This document shows, one piece after another, positions 48,756 through 60,110 of a DNA stretch of 64,000 nt. The DNA is from Rubinisphaera italica (GTDB lineage Bacteria > Planctomycetota > Planctomycetia > Planctomycetales > Planctomycetaceae), in contig NZ_SJPG01000001.1 of assembly GCF_007859715.1 (NCBI RefSeq), positions 4,180,728 through 4,244,727 on the forward strand. The letters run 5' to 3'. Each line of letters starts with the position of its first letter. The stretch's first letter is position 1. The notes beneath the pieces were generated by a model. It had not been told where the DNA came from. It saw only the letters and a list, made by a program, of their open reading frames with translations, and did not search any database. Made by a program: the position numbers and the translations under genes.

Positions 48756-49655
48756 TTACTCTGATAAATCTGGAATTTGTATTTCCAGAGCCTGTGGGAA
48801 TAGTTCGATTTGGAAATGACAGCCGGATTTGATTTCTCCATCAATCGAAACTTTGAGAGTTTCCTCAGAATTCAACTCGAGTCGATTACAGACTTCAGAC
48901 TTCACAGCTTCGTTTTCCTCGTAACGACCTGCCAGATAGTCGGTCATCAGGATAACGCGATCGATGCTGTTCATAGCACGATAGGTAATAAAATGCAGCA
49001 TGCCATCGTTATTCTTTGCTCCCGGAGCCACTTCCAGGCCTCCTCCGCAAATGCTGCTGCTCGACGCGAAAAAGTTGGCAATCTCTCGTGCGTTCCATTC
49101 GCCATCATCCAGCCGATAATTGACATGAAATCGTTTTGGATTAGTAATCACTTCCAGCGAGCCTTTCAGGTAAGTCAGAGAACCTAAAGTTTTCTTTTCC
49201 CCTTTGGTCACATTTTTGGAGAACTCTGCCGAGATCCCTCCGCCGATCGAGTTGAAAAAATAGAGTTCTTGCTGATCCACTTTCACTTTGCCGACATCGA
49301 GTGTTCGTGAAATCAATCTGTTTTCAGCGATGGCCTGCCAGCAATCCCAGGGACTGATTTTTCCGAAGGTAGCATTCGCCAGATCATTTCCCGTTCCCAG
49401 TGGAAGCACCGCAAAGTCAAAATTCTCATTCGAAGCTCCCACCTGATTCAGGACTTTGTGAATCGTTCCATCCCCGCCAGCAATCACCAGCAGAGGATGA
49501 TGTGATTGCTTCCCCAGAAAATCATTCAGGTCATCCTGCTCACTTAATTCATGGATTCTGGTATCAGGAGTTTGTTGAATATCGGCTTTCAACTCCATAT
49601 TTGCTTCTGCTTGACTGGCATAAGGATTCCACAGGACCAGTCGTTGTTGATTCAT
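48756..49655 (-). CDS. Diacylglycerol kinase family lipid kinase
   Basis: 299 residues. The catalytic core is PLLVIAGGDGTIHKVLNQV (about 54-72) and AVLPLGTGNDLANATFG, the nucleotide-binding signature of YegS/BmrU-type lipid kinases. FNSIGGGISAEFSKN and the C-terminal VSIDGEI are also conserved. It would phosphorylate diacylglycerol or a similar lipid at the membrane. No other lipid gene is adjacent. Confidence 0.93.
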   Translation of the reverse strand: MNQQRLVLWNPYASQAEANMELKADIQQTPDTRIHELSEQDDLNDFLGKQSHHPLLVIAGGDGTIHKVLNQVGASNENFDFAVLPLGTGNDLANATFGKISPWDCWQAIAENRLISRTLDVGKVKVDQQELYFFNSIGGGISAEFSKNVTKGEKKTLGSLTYLKGSLEVITNPKRFHVNYRLDDGEWNAREIANFFASSSSICGGGLEVAPGAKNNDGMLHFITYRAMNSIDRVILMTDYLAGRYEENEAVKSEVCNRLELNSEETLKVSIDGEIKSGCHFQIELFPQALEIQIPDLSE

Positions 49656-49712
49656 TTTGAAACCTTAACCTGCAAGGATAATGAGATGAGGAAATATCAA
49701 TTGCTACGCCTG

Positions 49713-49749
49713 AAAAAAACCCGCAAGAATTGGAGAATTCATACGGGTC
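49713..49749 (-). terminator. Rho-independent terminator of the Pmp3-like gene
   Basis: On the minus strand ACCCG, then GAATT-CTCC-AATTC, CGGGT and seven T. It lies just downstream of the Pmp3-family gene. Confidence 0.7.
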
Positions 49750-49771
49750 TTTGCATCATAGATTTTGGTAT

Positions 49772-49963
49772 TTATCTCTTGGAGATGATATACACCGCGT
49801 GAATGATTCCCGGAAAATATCCTAATAAAGTGAGAAGAATATTGATCCAGAAATGCTTTCCCAATCCGACTTCGAGAAAAACACCCACGGGAGGCAGGAC
49901 GACTGAAATTAAAATCTTCAGAACGTCACCCAATGTTGAATCATGTGATGTCATCGTATCCAT
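49772..49963 (-). CDS. YqaE/Pmp3 family small membrane protein
   Basis: 63 residues with two membrane helices. The signature SVVLPPVGVFLEVGLGKHFWINILLTLLGYFPGIIHAVYII is that of UPF0057/Pmp3. Such proteins are often stress-induced and affect membrane potential. The next gene upstream on the same strand, 39 bases away, also encodes a stress-type small membrane protein, so they may be co-expressed. Confidence 0.95.
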   Translation of the reverse strand: MDTMTSHDSTLGDVLKILISVVLPPVGVFLEVGLGKHFWINILLTLLGYFPGIIHAVYIISKR

Positions 49964-50002
49964 AGGACCGCCCTTTCATTTGATTTCGAACTCGTCAAAT
50001 TC

Positions 50003-50167
50003 TTAAACCCGAACTCGTCGACCGAAAATCAATGCCAGGACAAACAGGACCAGGAATACAAAGAACAGAATTTTTGCAATTCCCATAGAGGCTCCTGCCA
50101 CGCCACCAAACCCCAGTACAGCAGCTACCAACGCGATTACCAAAAAAGTCAATGCCCAACCTAACAT
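50003..50167 (-). CDS. DUF1328 (UPF0391/YtjA) small membrane protein
   Basis: 54 residues with two membrane helices, [20 protein letters not shown] and [18 protein letters not shown], ending RRVRV. A GGGAG lies before the ATG at 50167. This start gives the normal length; the frame is open upstream but that extension has no homology. Members are typically induced under stress. Its function is unknown. Confidence 0.93.
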   Translation of the reverse strand: MLGWALTFLVIALVAAVLGFGGVAGASMGIAKILFFVFLVLFVLALIFGRRVRV

Positions 50168-50774
50168 AACGTTCTCCCTTTTGAATTGTGCACACAATGA
50201 ATTTGTGGTCACTGTGAATATAAAATGCATTATTGTGTTCTTTGCATGTCGTAAACTTCGACATGCCACATGCAAACTCATATGACGCACATTACGTGCC
50301 AGTAGGGAACAGGCCGGTTTTTCAAGCAAATCAGATTGGAAATCATGCCTTTCGGTACCTTGCAGGTCGATCAGCGTTCGTCTCAACCGCTTAGCAATCA
50401 ATTGAGAAGTGGGATCACAACTGAGTTGTTCAAGCAGGGAAGCACCAAGACGACATAGGCAATCCCTATGAGATCAATTCCCAGCCTGCGGAGTGGTGTC
50501 AAACTGCAGAAACTGAAGGATCATCAATCAAACTGGTTGAGGAATCTCCAGAACAGGAAACGAAACCACTAACCATCCGAATAGAAGTGTATCTAATCGC
50601 GGTTTTCCTAAGACGAGTACAAGCAACAGGATACGAAGCACAACCGAATATTTCCCCTATTGGCATGCGTATTGCCTGACTATCTAAGCAGATTAAATGA
50701 TTTCAGTAGGATAATGCTTGGAGAGTGAGTATCCCCTCCAGCGAATCCAGTAATACGTGAAGAGGAATAGTGTG
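50168..50774. other. 607-base gap with a possible sigma-54 promoter
   Basis: Between the divergent DUF1328 gene and the Tyr-rich secreted protein gene. It holds the sigma-54-like site at 50661-50675; otherwise I find no supported coding frame or repeat. Confidence 0.5.
50661..50675 (+). promoter_or_regulatory. Possible sigma-54 promoter (-24/-12)
   Basis: TGGCATG-CGTA-TTGC fits the TGGCACG-N4-TTGCW consensus with GG and GC twelve bases apart. Transcription would start near 50687, about 88 bases before the ATG at 50775. No enhancer-binding protein gene or enhancer site is seen, so this is a candidate only. Confidence 0.35.
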
Positions 50775-51041
50775 ATGACTAAGTTATTATCATGTGCCAT
50801 AATTGTTGCGGGGTTACTGCTGGTGGGGCCGCAGATTTCACAGTCGGAAGCCTCCAGTTGGCGGCACGGAAACCATTACCACCATAACTACCATCGTGGT
50901 TATAATTACGGTTCTCACTACCGGTACAATTACACTCCCCGATACTACAGGGGCTACAATTATTATCGTGGTGGAAACCGCTACGGTAGCTACTACCGTG
51001 GATATTCTCGACCAGGAGTTGGGTTTTACTATTCATTCTAA
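50775..51041 (+). CDS. Secreted Tyr/His/Gly/Arg-rich small protein
   Basis: 88 residues from the ATG at 50775 (AGAGGA upstream). Signal peptide about 1-26 (LLSCAIIVAGLLLVG, then SEASS). The mature part is mostly Tyr, His, Asn, Arg and Gly (HYHHNYHRGYNYGSHYRYN, YYRGYNYYRGG), with an aromatic C-terminus. It has no Cys. Low complexity prevents a family call. It may be a surface or matrix protein. It is flanked by a good terminator, and by the sigma-54-like site upstream. Confidence 0.65.
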   Translation: MTKLLSCAIIVAGLLLVGPQISQSEASSWRHGNHYHHNYHRGYNYGSHYRYNYTPRYYRGYNYYRGGNRYGSYYRGYSRPGVGFYYSF

Positions 51042-51068
51042 ACCCTGTTCCAATCGGAAACAGGGTTT
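51040..51068 (+). terminator. Terminator after the Tyr-rich gene
   Basis: AAACCCTGTTCC and GGAAACAGGGTTT pair with one bulged base and a four-base loop, starting at the stop codon. Confidence 0.65.
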
Positions 51069-51095
51069 CCTGTAACATCTTGAACAGGACCTCCG

Positions 51096-51180
51096 GGGTG
51101 GCGGGGGCGCTCCGCTTCAGCGGAAGCCCCCGGACGTTTAATCATTCGGGGGCTTCTCTTCGAGAGCGCCCCCGCCACCC
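51096..51180. repeat. Full GGGTGGCGGGGGCGCTC hairpin repeat
   Basis: Perfectly complementary ends GGGTGGCGGGGGCGCTC and GAGCGCCCCCGCCACCC, with inner palindromes CCGCTTCAGCGG and TTCTCTTCGAGA. It is a complete copy, near-identical to 57343-57427 in its outer arms. Confidence 0.85.
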
Positions 51181-51359
51181 GCGTTTGATTATTTTCCAGT
51201 ATTCATCTGGTGATAACCAGTGTTCTTATAAATTGTTGAACTTCACCGGTTTTCATTTGGAACGCGGTGTAAAATGAGTAACTGGATAACGATTGGATCA
51301 TAGCTGATCGTTACGAGCCGTGGATGACAAGCCAAAGTCTTGACATCCACATGCTCAGA

Positions 51360-51405
51360 AATAATAAAAACAGCCCGTTGAATTCAACGGGCTGTTTTTA
51401 TTATT
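51360..51405. terminator. Perfect 46-base palindromic bidirectional terminator
   Basis: AATAATAAAAACAGCCCGTT and its exact complement meet at GAATTC. The A/T tails outside the CAGCCCG stem make a strong terminator in both directions, here for the lipoprotein gene on the minus strand and possibly the plus strand. Confidence 0.85.
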
Positions 51406-51423
51406 GGGTACGTCTGATGTGAA

Positions 51424-51876
51424 CTATTGTTGTCTGATGGTGGGCGATCGAATCCCCGGGGCGGCTGGGGGGACATAATCGGAGCTGATTTTTTTTTCTG
51501 CCGTGACAGGATTGCTTTTACTGCTTTCTTTGGAATTTGTGCTTGGCGAAGGGGGCAGAAAGATTTCGCTGTAACGTGGTGTTGCCTGAGCTTCGGATCG
51601 CATAACGGGCTTCTCTTCCTCGGCTCGTCGAGAGGCAATGATTGGTGGAGCTTTCGGTTTTACTTCCGCGGCATCCTGTCTGGCTATATCCGAAAGACGT
51701 TTCGGAGCCTGTTTTTTGTTCGCCATTTGAGAAGATGATTTTTTCTGTGTGGAATACTTAGCCGAGTAATTTCCAGAAGACCGATAAGCGGACGATTTGG
51801 ATCTCTGATTCGTTTGACAGCCTGTGCTCAAAAATAAAGTGAGCATTACGATTGAAGTGAGTGTCCCGCGCGTCAT
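51424..51876 (-). CDS. Predicted lipoprotein, low complexity
   Basis: 150 residues. Signal with lipobox LSTGC (Cys20), then a Ser/Lys/Ala/Pro-rich disordered chain (SSAYRSSGNYSAKYSTQKKSS, PPIIASRRAEEEKP, PPAAPGIRSP). No domain is recognised. A terminator lies at its end. Confidence 0.6.
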   Translation of the reverse strand: MTRGTLTSIVMLTLFLSTGCQTNQRSKSSAYRSSGNYSAKYSTQKKSSSQMANKKQAPKRLSDIARQDAAEVKPKAPPIIASRRAEEEKPVMRSEAQATPRYSEIFLPPSPSTNSKESSKSNPVTAEKKISSDYVPPAAPGIRSPTIRQQ

Positions 51877-52396
51877 CAGTAGTCTCCCCTACCAGTTTTG
51901 TCATTTTCCTGTCCAATGAGCAGGCCAGGGCCGCCATTACCAAACGGGCATATTGAAAATTCAAAATGCGACAAAACGTTGTCGTGTTAGTTGTGTGGAT
52001 TGTTAGAATTCTGCAATGTGAGCGTGTTGTAGGAATCGGCCTGATTAATAGCATTGCTCCACTCTGTTTGACGAACGACAGGCATCTGTCTCGAATTTTG
52101 TCCACTTCGGCAGGACCATTTAAATCTCCCTGGAATATTGGGTAATTCGTATCAATTCTAGCAGTTGTAGGACTGAGTCGAAGTCCGGATCTGGCCGCTC
52201 TGGCTTAGCTCACTGAAGGTTCACTGCTGCTCAAATTCGGACGCGTTTCCTCGAAGAAAATTAAAAAAGCAGGTGACTTTTGAACCTTAATCGTTTAGAC
52301 TGATGTTGATGCGTTAAGTTGCCGGGGAAAGCCCTTTCGCAGCTTGATGCAGCTTCCCTCCCCCTGTTCCACTCCTGATAATAAGATTCGGAGCAA
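51877..52396. other. 520-base gap upstream of the LamG-DUF1549 gene
   Basis: No convincing frame or RNA. It contains the divergent control region for the lipoprotein gene and for the large secreted protein; a GGAG lies just before the ATG at 52397. Confidence 0.5.
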
Positions 52397-55798
<3,402 letters not shown>

Positions 55799-55821
55799 GG
55801 AATAAAAAGAATGAAATAGCC

Positions 55822-55890
55822 GGGTGGCGGGGGCGCTCTCGAAGAGAAGTCCCCCGAACAATCTTAACCCGAAGCGTCAGCGAGGGGACG
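55822..55890. repeat. Half GGGTGGCGGGGGCGCTC repeat plus 25-base tail
   Basis: GGGTGGCGGGGGCGCTCTCG and AAGAGAAGTCCCCCGAA, then AACCCGAAGCGTCAGCGAGG and GGACG, the same tail as at 16017-16042. It lies between the DUF1553 and DUF1501 genes. Confidence 0.8.
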
Positions 55891-55929
55891 ACGTCCTCTT
55901 TGTAATACCGATCAATCAGGAAGACAGCT

Positions 55930-57237
55930 ATGTGGAATCGACGTGACTTTATGAAAGCAACTGCAGCGACTGCTGCAGGAACGACACTGACTCCAAACGT
56001 GATGTTTGGCTCAGAGGCCGAAGCCAAGCATGCACTTCAACTGGGGAAAGCGGAGCATTGCATTATGCTTTGGCTTGGCGGTGGAGCCGCCCAGATGGAT
56101 ACATTCGACCCAAAGCGTGTGACCAAAGATGGACTGAAAGATCCGGGCTCTGCTTACCCGGCTATCGACACCGTCGTTCCGGGAGTCCAATTGTGCGAAC
56201 ATCTGCCGAATATGGCAAAGATAATGGATCGCTGCACGGTCGTGCGTTCAGTCCATCATGATGTCATTGATGAGCATGCCGCGGCTTCGTATCGTATGCA
56301 CATCGGTCGCCCGACAAGTGGAACAATCATCTATCCCGCACTTGGTTCGGTCATTACAAATCAGAAAGAACCGATCTCCCATAAAGTTCCCCAGTATGTG
56401 TTAATGGGACAGCCGACTCCCGGTCGCCAACCCGGTTTTCTGGGAGCCGAGTATGGCTTTGTGTATCTGACGGATACGAGATCGGGACCAAAGGGATTGT
56501 CTCGACCACCACGAATCACAACCGAACGTCAAAGCCGACGGGAATCGATTCTGGCCGATTTGACGCGTCATTATGAAAAATCCCACGCGGATGAAGTGAA
56601 GGTGCAATCCTACCTGAAAGCCGTCAAGCAGGGGTTTGATCTGGCTGGTCCAGAGTTTATGTCGGTGTTCGATCTCGATCGTGAACCCGCCGATTTACGC
56701 AATGCCTACGGCGAAGAATTTGGCCAACGCTGTCTGCTGGCTCGTCGTCTCGTTGAACGGGGTACTCGATTTGTGGAAGTCTCATTCAATCTGACATTCG
56801 TCAACGGCACCGGCTGGGATACACACCGCGAAGGTCAGAAAAAACAACACCTGCTCATTCAAAGTCTCGACAAAGCTTTCTCGGCTCTCGTGACCGACCT
56901 CGAAGAGAAAAATCTACTCAACAAAACCTTGATCTGCATCAGTTCTGAATTCGGGCGACCTGCCAGTTTCGATGGAGCAGGCGGACGTGGACATCACTCA
57001 AAAGCCTTCAGCACCGTACTCGCAGGTGGCGGATTGCAGCACGGCAGAGCCGTCGGCGAGACCGATGAACTGGCTCAGAAAATTGTCGGCGGAAGAAGCG
57101 TCACTGTGCCAGACTGGTTCGCGACCATTTTTGCAACGATGGGCATCGAACCCCATCTGGAATTATACGCTGGTGATCGCCCTGTACCGATCACTGATGG
57201 CGGCGTTCCGATTGAAGAGTTGTTTGCAAAATCATGA
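55930..57237 (+). CDS. DUF1501 family protein, Tat-exported
   Basis: 435 residues. The N-terminus RRDFMKATAATAAGTT is a Tat signal. DUF1501 blocks: CIMLWLGGGAAQMDTFDPK, GVQLCEHLPNMAKIMDR, RSVHHDVIDEHAAASYRMH, GWDTHREGQKK and ISSEFGRPASFDGAGGRGHHSKAF, resembling the sulfatase/alkaline phosphatase fold. It follows the DUF1549/DUF1553 gene across the repeat, in the typical pair. The activity of the family is unknown. Confidence 0.95.
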   Translation: MWNRRDFMKATAATAAGTTLTPNVMFGSEAEAKHALQLGKAEHCIMLWLGGGAAQMDTFDPKRVTKDGLKDPGSAYPAIDTVVPGVQLCEHLPNMAKIMDRCTVVRSVHHDVIDEHAAASYRMHIGRPTSGTIIYPALGSVITNQKEPISHKVPQYVLMGQPTPGRQPGFLGAEYGFVYLTDTRSGPKGLSRPPRITTERQSRRESILADLTRHYEKSHADEVKVQSYLKAVKQGFDLAGPEFMSVFDLDREPADLRNAYGEEFGQRCLLARRLVERGTRFVEVSFNLTFVNGTGWDTHREGQKKQHLLIQSLDKAFSALVTDLEEKNLLNKTLICISSEFGRPASFDGAGGRGHHSKAFSTVLAGGGLQHGRAVGETDELAQKIVGGRSVTVPDWFATIFATMGIEPHLELYAGDRPVPITDGGVPIEELFAKS

Positions 57238-57250
57238 CTAATAATCTAAC

Positions 57251-57427
57251 GGGGTGGCTGGAGTCGTAGCGAAGCGAAGCCCCCAGAATCCTCTTTAATA
57301 CACCGGTACATACCAGTTTCACTACGAATAACAATTAAACACGGGTGGCGGGGGCGCTCTCGAAGAGAAGCCCCCGAATCGTAGAGATTCCGGGGGCTTC
57401 CGCTAAAGCGGAGCGCCCCCGCCACCC
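57251..57427. repeat. Two GGGTGGC hairpin repeats, one partial and one complete
   Basis: 57251-57284 is a degenerate half (GGGGTGGCTGGAGTCGTAGC, GAAGCGAAGCCCCC). 57343-57427 is a full copy with ends GGGTGGCGGGGGCGCTC and GAGCGCCCCCGCCACCC and inner arms CGGGGGCTTCCG. They lie between the DUF1501 gene and the FAD oxidoreductase gene. Confidence 0.85.
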
Positions 57428-57492
57428 GGAAATCCTTCTTCAATATGCCATGGATGTCCGGTTTCGATTAGGAACAGAGTTTAGAGAATCCG

Positions 57493-58578
57493 ATGAACTC
57501 TCGAACCGAATATGACGTCCTGATTATCGGACAGGGTTTAGCCGGGACATGCCTGGCGTGGCAGTTATTGCGTCGTGGCCAACGCGTGATGGTGATTGAT
57601 CGAGAGGAATCGGTCACCTCTTCCAAAATTGCGGCTGGCCTGATGACTCCGGTCACCGGTAAACGTTCTGTTCTCAGCTGGCGTTATTCGGAATTCTTTG
57701 AGGAAGCTGCTCGTTTCTATCGGGATATCGAGCAGCAAACCGAATCCTCATTTCTGAATTTACGAAACTATACGCGCATCTTTCGCAGCGAGCATGAGCG
57801 TACTGACTTCATCGAAAAACGAGCCGACAAGCTCGATTCAATTCGCTTCGAACTTCGCGATTCCGACGGTACAGATCTCACTGCATTTCATGCTCCAGAG
57901 GGGGGATTGCAAATCAAAGAGATCGGCCAATTGCAGGTCGCGAAATTCCTGGAGGTTTCGCGTGACTGGTTTCGACAAAAAGAAAGTTATCGAGCGGCTG
58001 AAATTGATCCCGTCCACGATGTGCAGATTGAGCAGAATCGTGTCGTACTGGATTCGCTGGAATGTTCTGCGAAACGTATCGTCTACTGTCGTGGAGCAGA
58101 AGATCGATTTCATCCCCTGTTTTCATCCTTGCCATTTTTACCGGCCAAGGGGGAAATCCTGACGATGCAGATTTCAAATATTTCTGCCGAGAATGTGATC
58201 AGTCAGGGGATCTGGCTGGCTCCCAACGAAGAAGGCCACTTTCGAGTGGGCTCTACTTATGACTGGGATCACTTGAACCAGGAACCAACAGCACAAGGAC
58301 GTGATCAGATTTTAAAAACACTGAGCGGAATCTTACGAAAATCTCCGCATGAAATCATCAATCATCAGGCGGCTGTTCGACCGGCGATGAATGATCAGAA
58401 ACCGCTCGCCTGTTTCCATCCTGAACAGCCTCGCGTTGGAATTCTGAATGGACTCGGATCAAAAGGATCGTTGCAGGCTCCCTGGCTGGCAAAGCAAATG
58501 GCCGAGCACATTGCGACGGGGCGTGAACTTGATCCTGAAATTGACGGACGCAGAAAGTTGAACTCATGCCCCAGTTGA
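57493..58578 (+). CDS. FAD-dependent oxidoreductase, MnmC(o)-like
   Basis: 361 residues, DAO superfamily. FAD site is DVLIIGQGLAGTCLAWQLL (8-26), followed by VIDREESVTSSKIAAGLMTPVTG. The C-terminal AAVRPAMNDQKPLACF and LNGLGSKGSLQAPWLAKQ resemble the end of the oxidoreductase half of MnmC (RxxxxDxxP and LGSRGLxxAP). The last 13 bases overlap the start of a MnmM-type methyltransferase, so the two are translationally coupled. I infer removal of the carboxymethyl group of cmnm5U in tRNA; a glycine or amino-acid oxidase is the alternative. Confidence 0.75.
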   Translation: MNSRTEYDVLIIGQGLAGTCLAWQLLRRGQRVMVIDREESVTSSKIAAGLMTPVTGKRSVLSWRYSEFFEEAARFYRDIEQQTESSFLNLRNYTRIFRSEHERTDFIEKRADKLDSIRFELRDSDGTDLTAFHAPEGGLQIKEIGQLQVAKFLEVSRDWFRQKESYRAAEIDPVHDVQIEQNRVVLDSLECSAKRIVYCRGAEDRFHPLFSSLPFLPAKGEILTMQISNISAENVISQGIWLAPNEEGHFRVGSTYDWDHLNQEPTAQGRDQILKTLSGILRKSPHEIINHQAAVRPAMNDQKPLACFHPEQPRVGILNGLGSKGSLQAPWLAKQMAEHIATGRELDPEIDGRRKLNSCPS

Positions 58579-59138
58579 CGGATTTGGCTCATGCGGCAAT
58601 TACGCAGGTCGTCAAGCCTGGCGATATTGTACTTGATGCAACTGTTGGCAATGGGCACGATACTCTGTATTTATCGAAACTTGTCGGTTCAGAAGGCAGA
58701 GTTATCGCTTTCGACATCCAACCGAATGCAATTGTGCAAGCTCAAGAGAGAATCCGAAATGCGGGTCGCGAAAATGTCAGCTGGTATCTGCTTGACCATG
58801 CGCGCCTGACTGAGATTTTAACGGAAGAACAGATTCCTGAAGTGACCGCCATTATGTTCAACCTCGGTTATTTGCCGGGAGGTGATCATCAAATCGTGAC
58901 TCGGTGCGGTTCGACTTTGAAAGCGATCCGTTCAGGACTACAGGCTCTTGCCGTCAACGGAGTGATGACAATCCTCGCTTACATCGGTCACTCGGGTGGA
59001 CTAGAAGAAGCAGTGGCGATTGAGACTTTTCTGAATAAGTTGGATTCAGAGACCTATGAAACTCAGTTCGATTATGGAAACTCGCCAAAGAGTCCACGGC
59101 TGTTGATTGTGAAAAGAACCGCGGATGAACGCGGATGA
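58566..59138 (+). CDS. mnmM: tRNA wobble-uridine methyltransferase, MnmM (YtqB) type
   Basis: 190 residues. A class I SAM-methyltransferase fold: LDATVGNGHDTLYLSKLVG (SAM loop, 23-41), VIAFDIQ, and the family motif MFNLGYLPGGDHQIVT, followed by ILAYIGHSGG and DYGNSPKSPRLLIVKR. MnmM methylates nm5(s2)U34 in tRNA. The ATG at 58566 lies inside the preceding FAD oxidoreductase gene. The last seven codons (RTADERG) and the stop come from a repeat at 59116-59175, so the original C-terminus may have ended elsewhere. Confidence 0.88.
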   Translation: MPQLTDLAHAAITQVVKPGDIVLDATVGNGHDTLYLSKLVGSEGRVIAFDIQPNAIVQAQERIRNAGRENVSWYLLDHARLTEILTEEQIPEVTAIMFNLGYLPGGDHQIVTRCGSTLKAIRSGLQALAVNGVMTILAYIGHSGGLEEAVAIETFLNKLDSETYETQFDYGNSPKSPRLLIVKRTADERG

Positions 59139-59175
59139 ACGCGGATAAAATTTTACCTGCGTTCATCCGCGGTTC
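59116..59175. repeat. Inverted repeat GAACCGCGGATGAACGC / GCGTTCATCCGCGGTTC
   Basis: The arms are perfectly complementary; the left arm also contains a tandem GCGGATGAAC. The repeat starts inside the mnmM coding sequence and runs past its stop codon. A related half copy is near 48700-48730. Confidence 0.85.
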
Positions 59176-59265
59176 AAAATTATTCAGTTTCTTTAAGGAT
59201 TCATCCGTTGAGAAAACACTGCTGGGCAAGCCAGCAGTGGCACACGTTTGGGCATTGAATATTGA

Positions 59266-59904
59266 TTATGGAAGTTCGCGGAGTTTGATTTTCTGCAGCA
59301 TGAGTGGCAGTCCATGATCCTGAAACCCGATGTAGCCGGTCTTGGGACGGCTCGCCAGTGGGCCTTGAGAAAGGTCGACTTCGTTGACAACTTTTTCATT
59401 CAGGATGACGGTCAATTGATCGTCTTTGCAGATGATCTCAAAATGGTTCCATTCGCCAGCAGGTTTTGCGTTTTGAGCAGTCGGTGGAATTTTAGGGATG
59501 ACGCCGCCGGAAGTGTGGTCGGTCAGTTTTTCCTGGCCGTGAGAATCGTAGATTTGCACTTCGATGCCCTGCTGCACAGGATTGGTTAGATCGGCGACGT
59601 GGAAATAAAACCCGCTGTTGCCGTGTTCTCCGACTTGATATTCAAAAGAGCAGGCAAAGTTCCGATGTTGCTTATTGAGCCACAGGTAGGAATCGTACCT
59701 GGTCCAGCCGGATTCGCCGGGTCGGGGCGTCAGTGTGACAACACCTTCGTCGTTAATACTCCAGTTTCCTTTAGTCTGCCAGTGAGTTTCGAGTTTATTC
59801 TCGGGAAGCAAATCAATCCAACCGGCTTTATCTTCGGCTTGGAGAGGACTTGATGAGAGGCCCGCAGCCACTCCCACGGTTAGAGCCAGGATTGCGAATT
59901 TCAT
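59266..59904 (-). CDS. DUF1080 (3-keto-disaccharide hydrolase-like) secreted protein
   Basis: 212 residues, signal peptide 1-23 ending LQAEDK. DUF1080 is a LamG-like beta-sandwich: WIDLLPENKLETHWQTKGNWSINDEGVVTL, FACSFEYQVGEHGNSGFYFH, IEVQIYDSHGQ, and PAGEWNHFEIICKDDQLTVILN with the ending GYIGFQDHG. Some members cleave 3-keto-glycosides; here only the fold is claimed. It is divergent from the second DUF1501 gene. Confidence 0.93.
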   Translation of the reverse strand: MKFAILALTVGVAAGLSSSPLQAEDKAGWIDLLPENKLETHWQTKGNWSINDEGVVTLTPRPGESGWTRYDSYLWLNKQHRNFACSFEYQVGEHGNSGFYFHVADLTNPVQQGIEVQIYDSHGQEKLTDHTSGGVIPKIPPTAQNAKPAGEWNHFEIICKDDQLTVILNEKVVNEVDLSQGPLASRPKTGYIGFQDHGLPLMLQKIKLRELP

Positions 59905-60110
59905 TGGGCAAATTCCTTTAAATCAGTTTGTTTACGGTTAATCCGAAAGATGTTGTCGCGCAGAACTGTTTCGTGATCTTCCATAAAAAATGGTTGAGAA
60001 TCAATGATCAACATGGATTGATCTGTTCACTTAATGTAGACTATCAGTGTTGATCGTATCTGTAAAGAAGCCGATGACTGCCCACCTCTTAACCTCGCGG
60101 AGTGCTCCCG

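Noticed and set aside
51758..52105. Open frame of about 115 codons on the minus strand upstream of the lipoprotein gene
   Set aside because: Composition and lack of a ribosome site look like noise, and it overlaps the start of the real gene.
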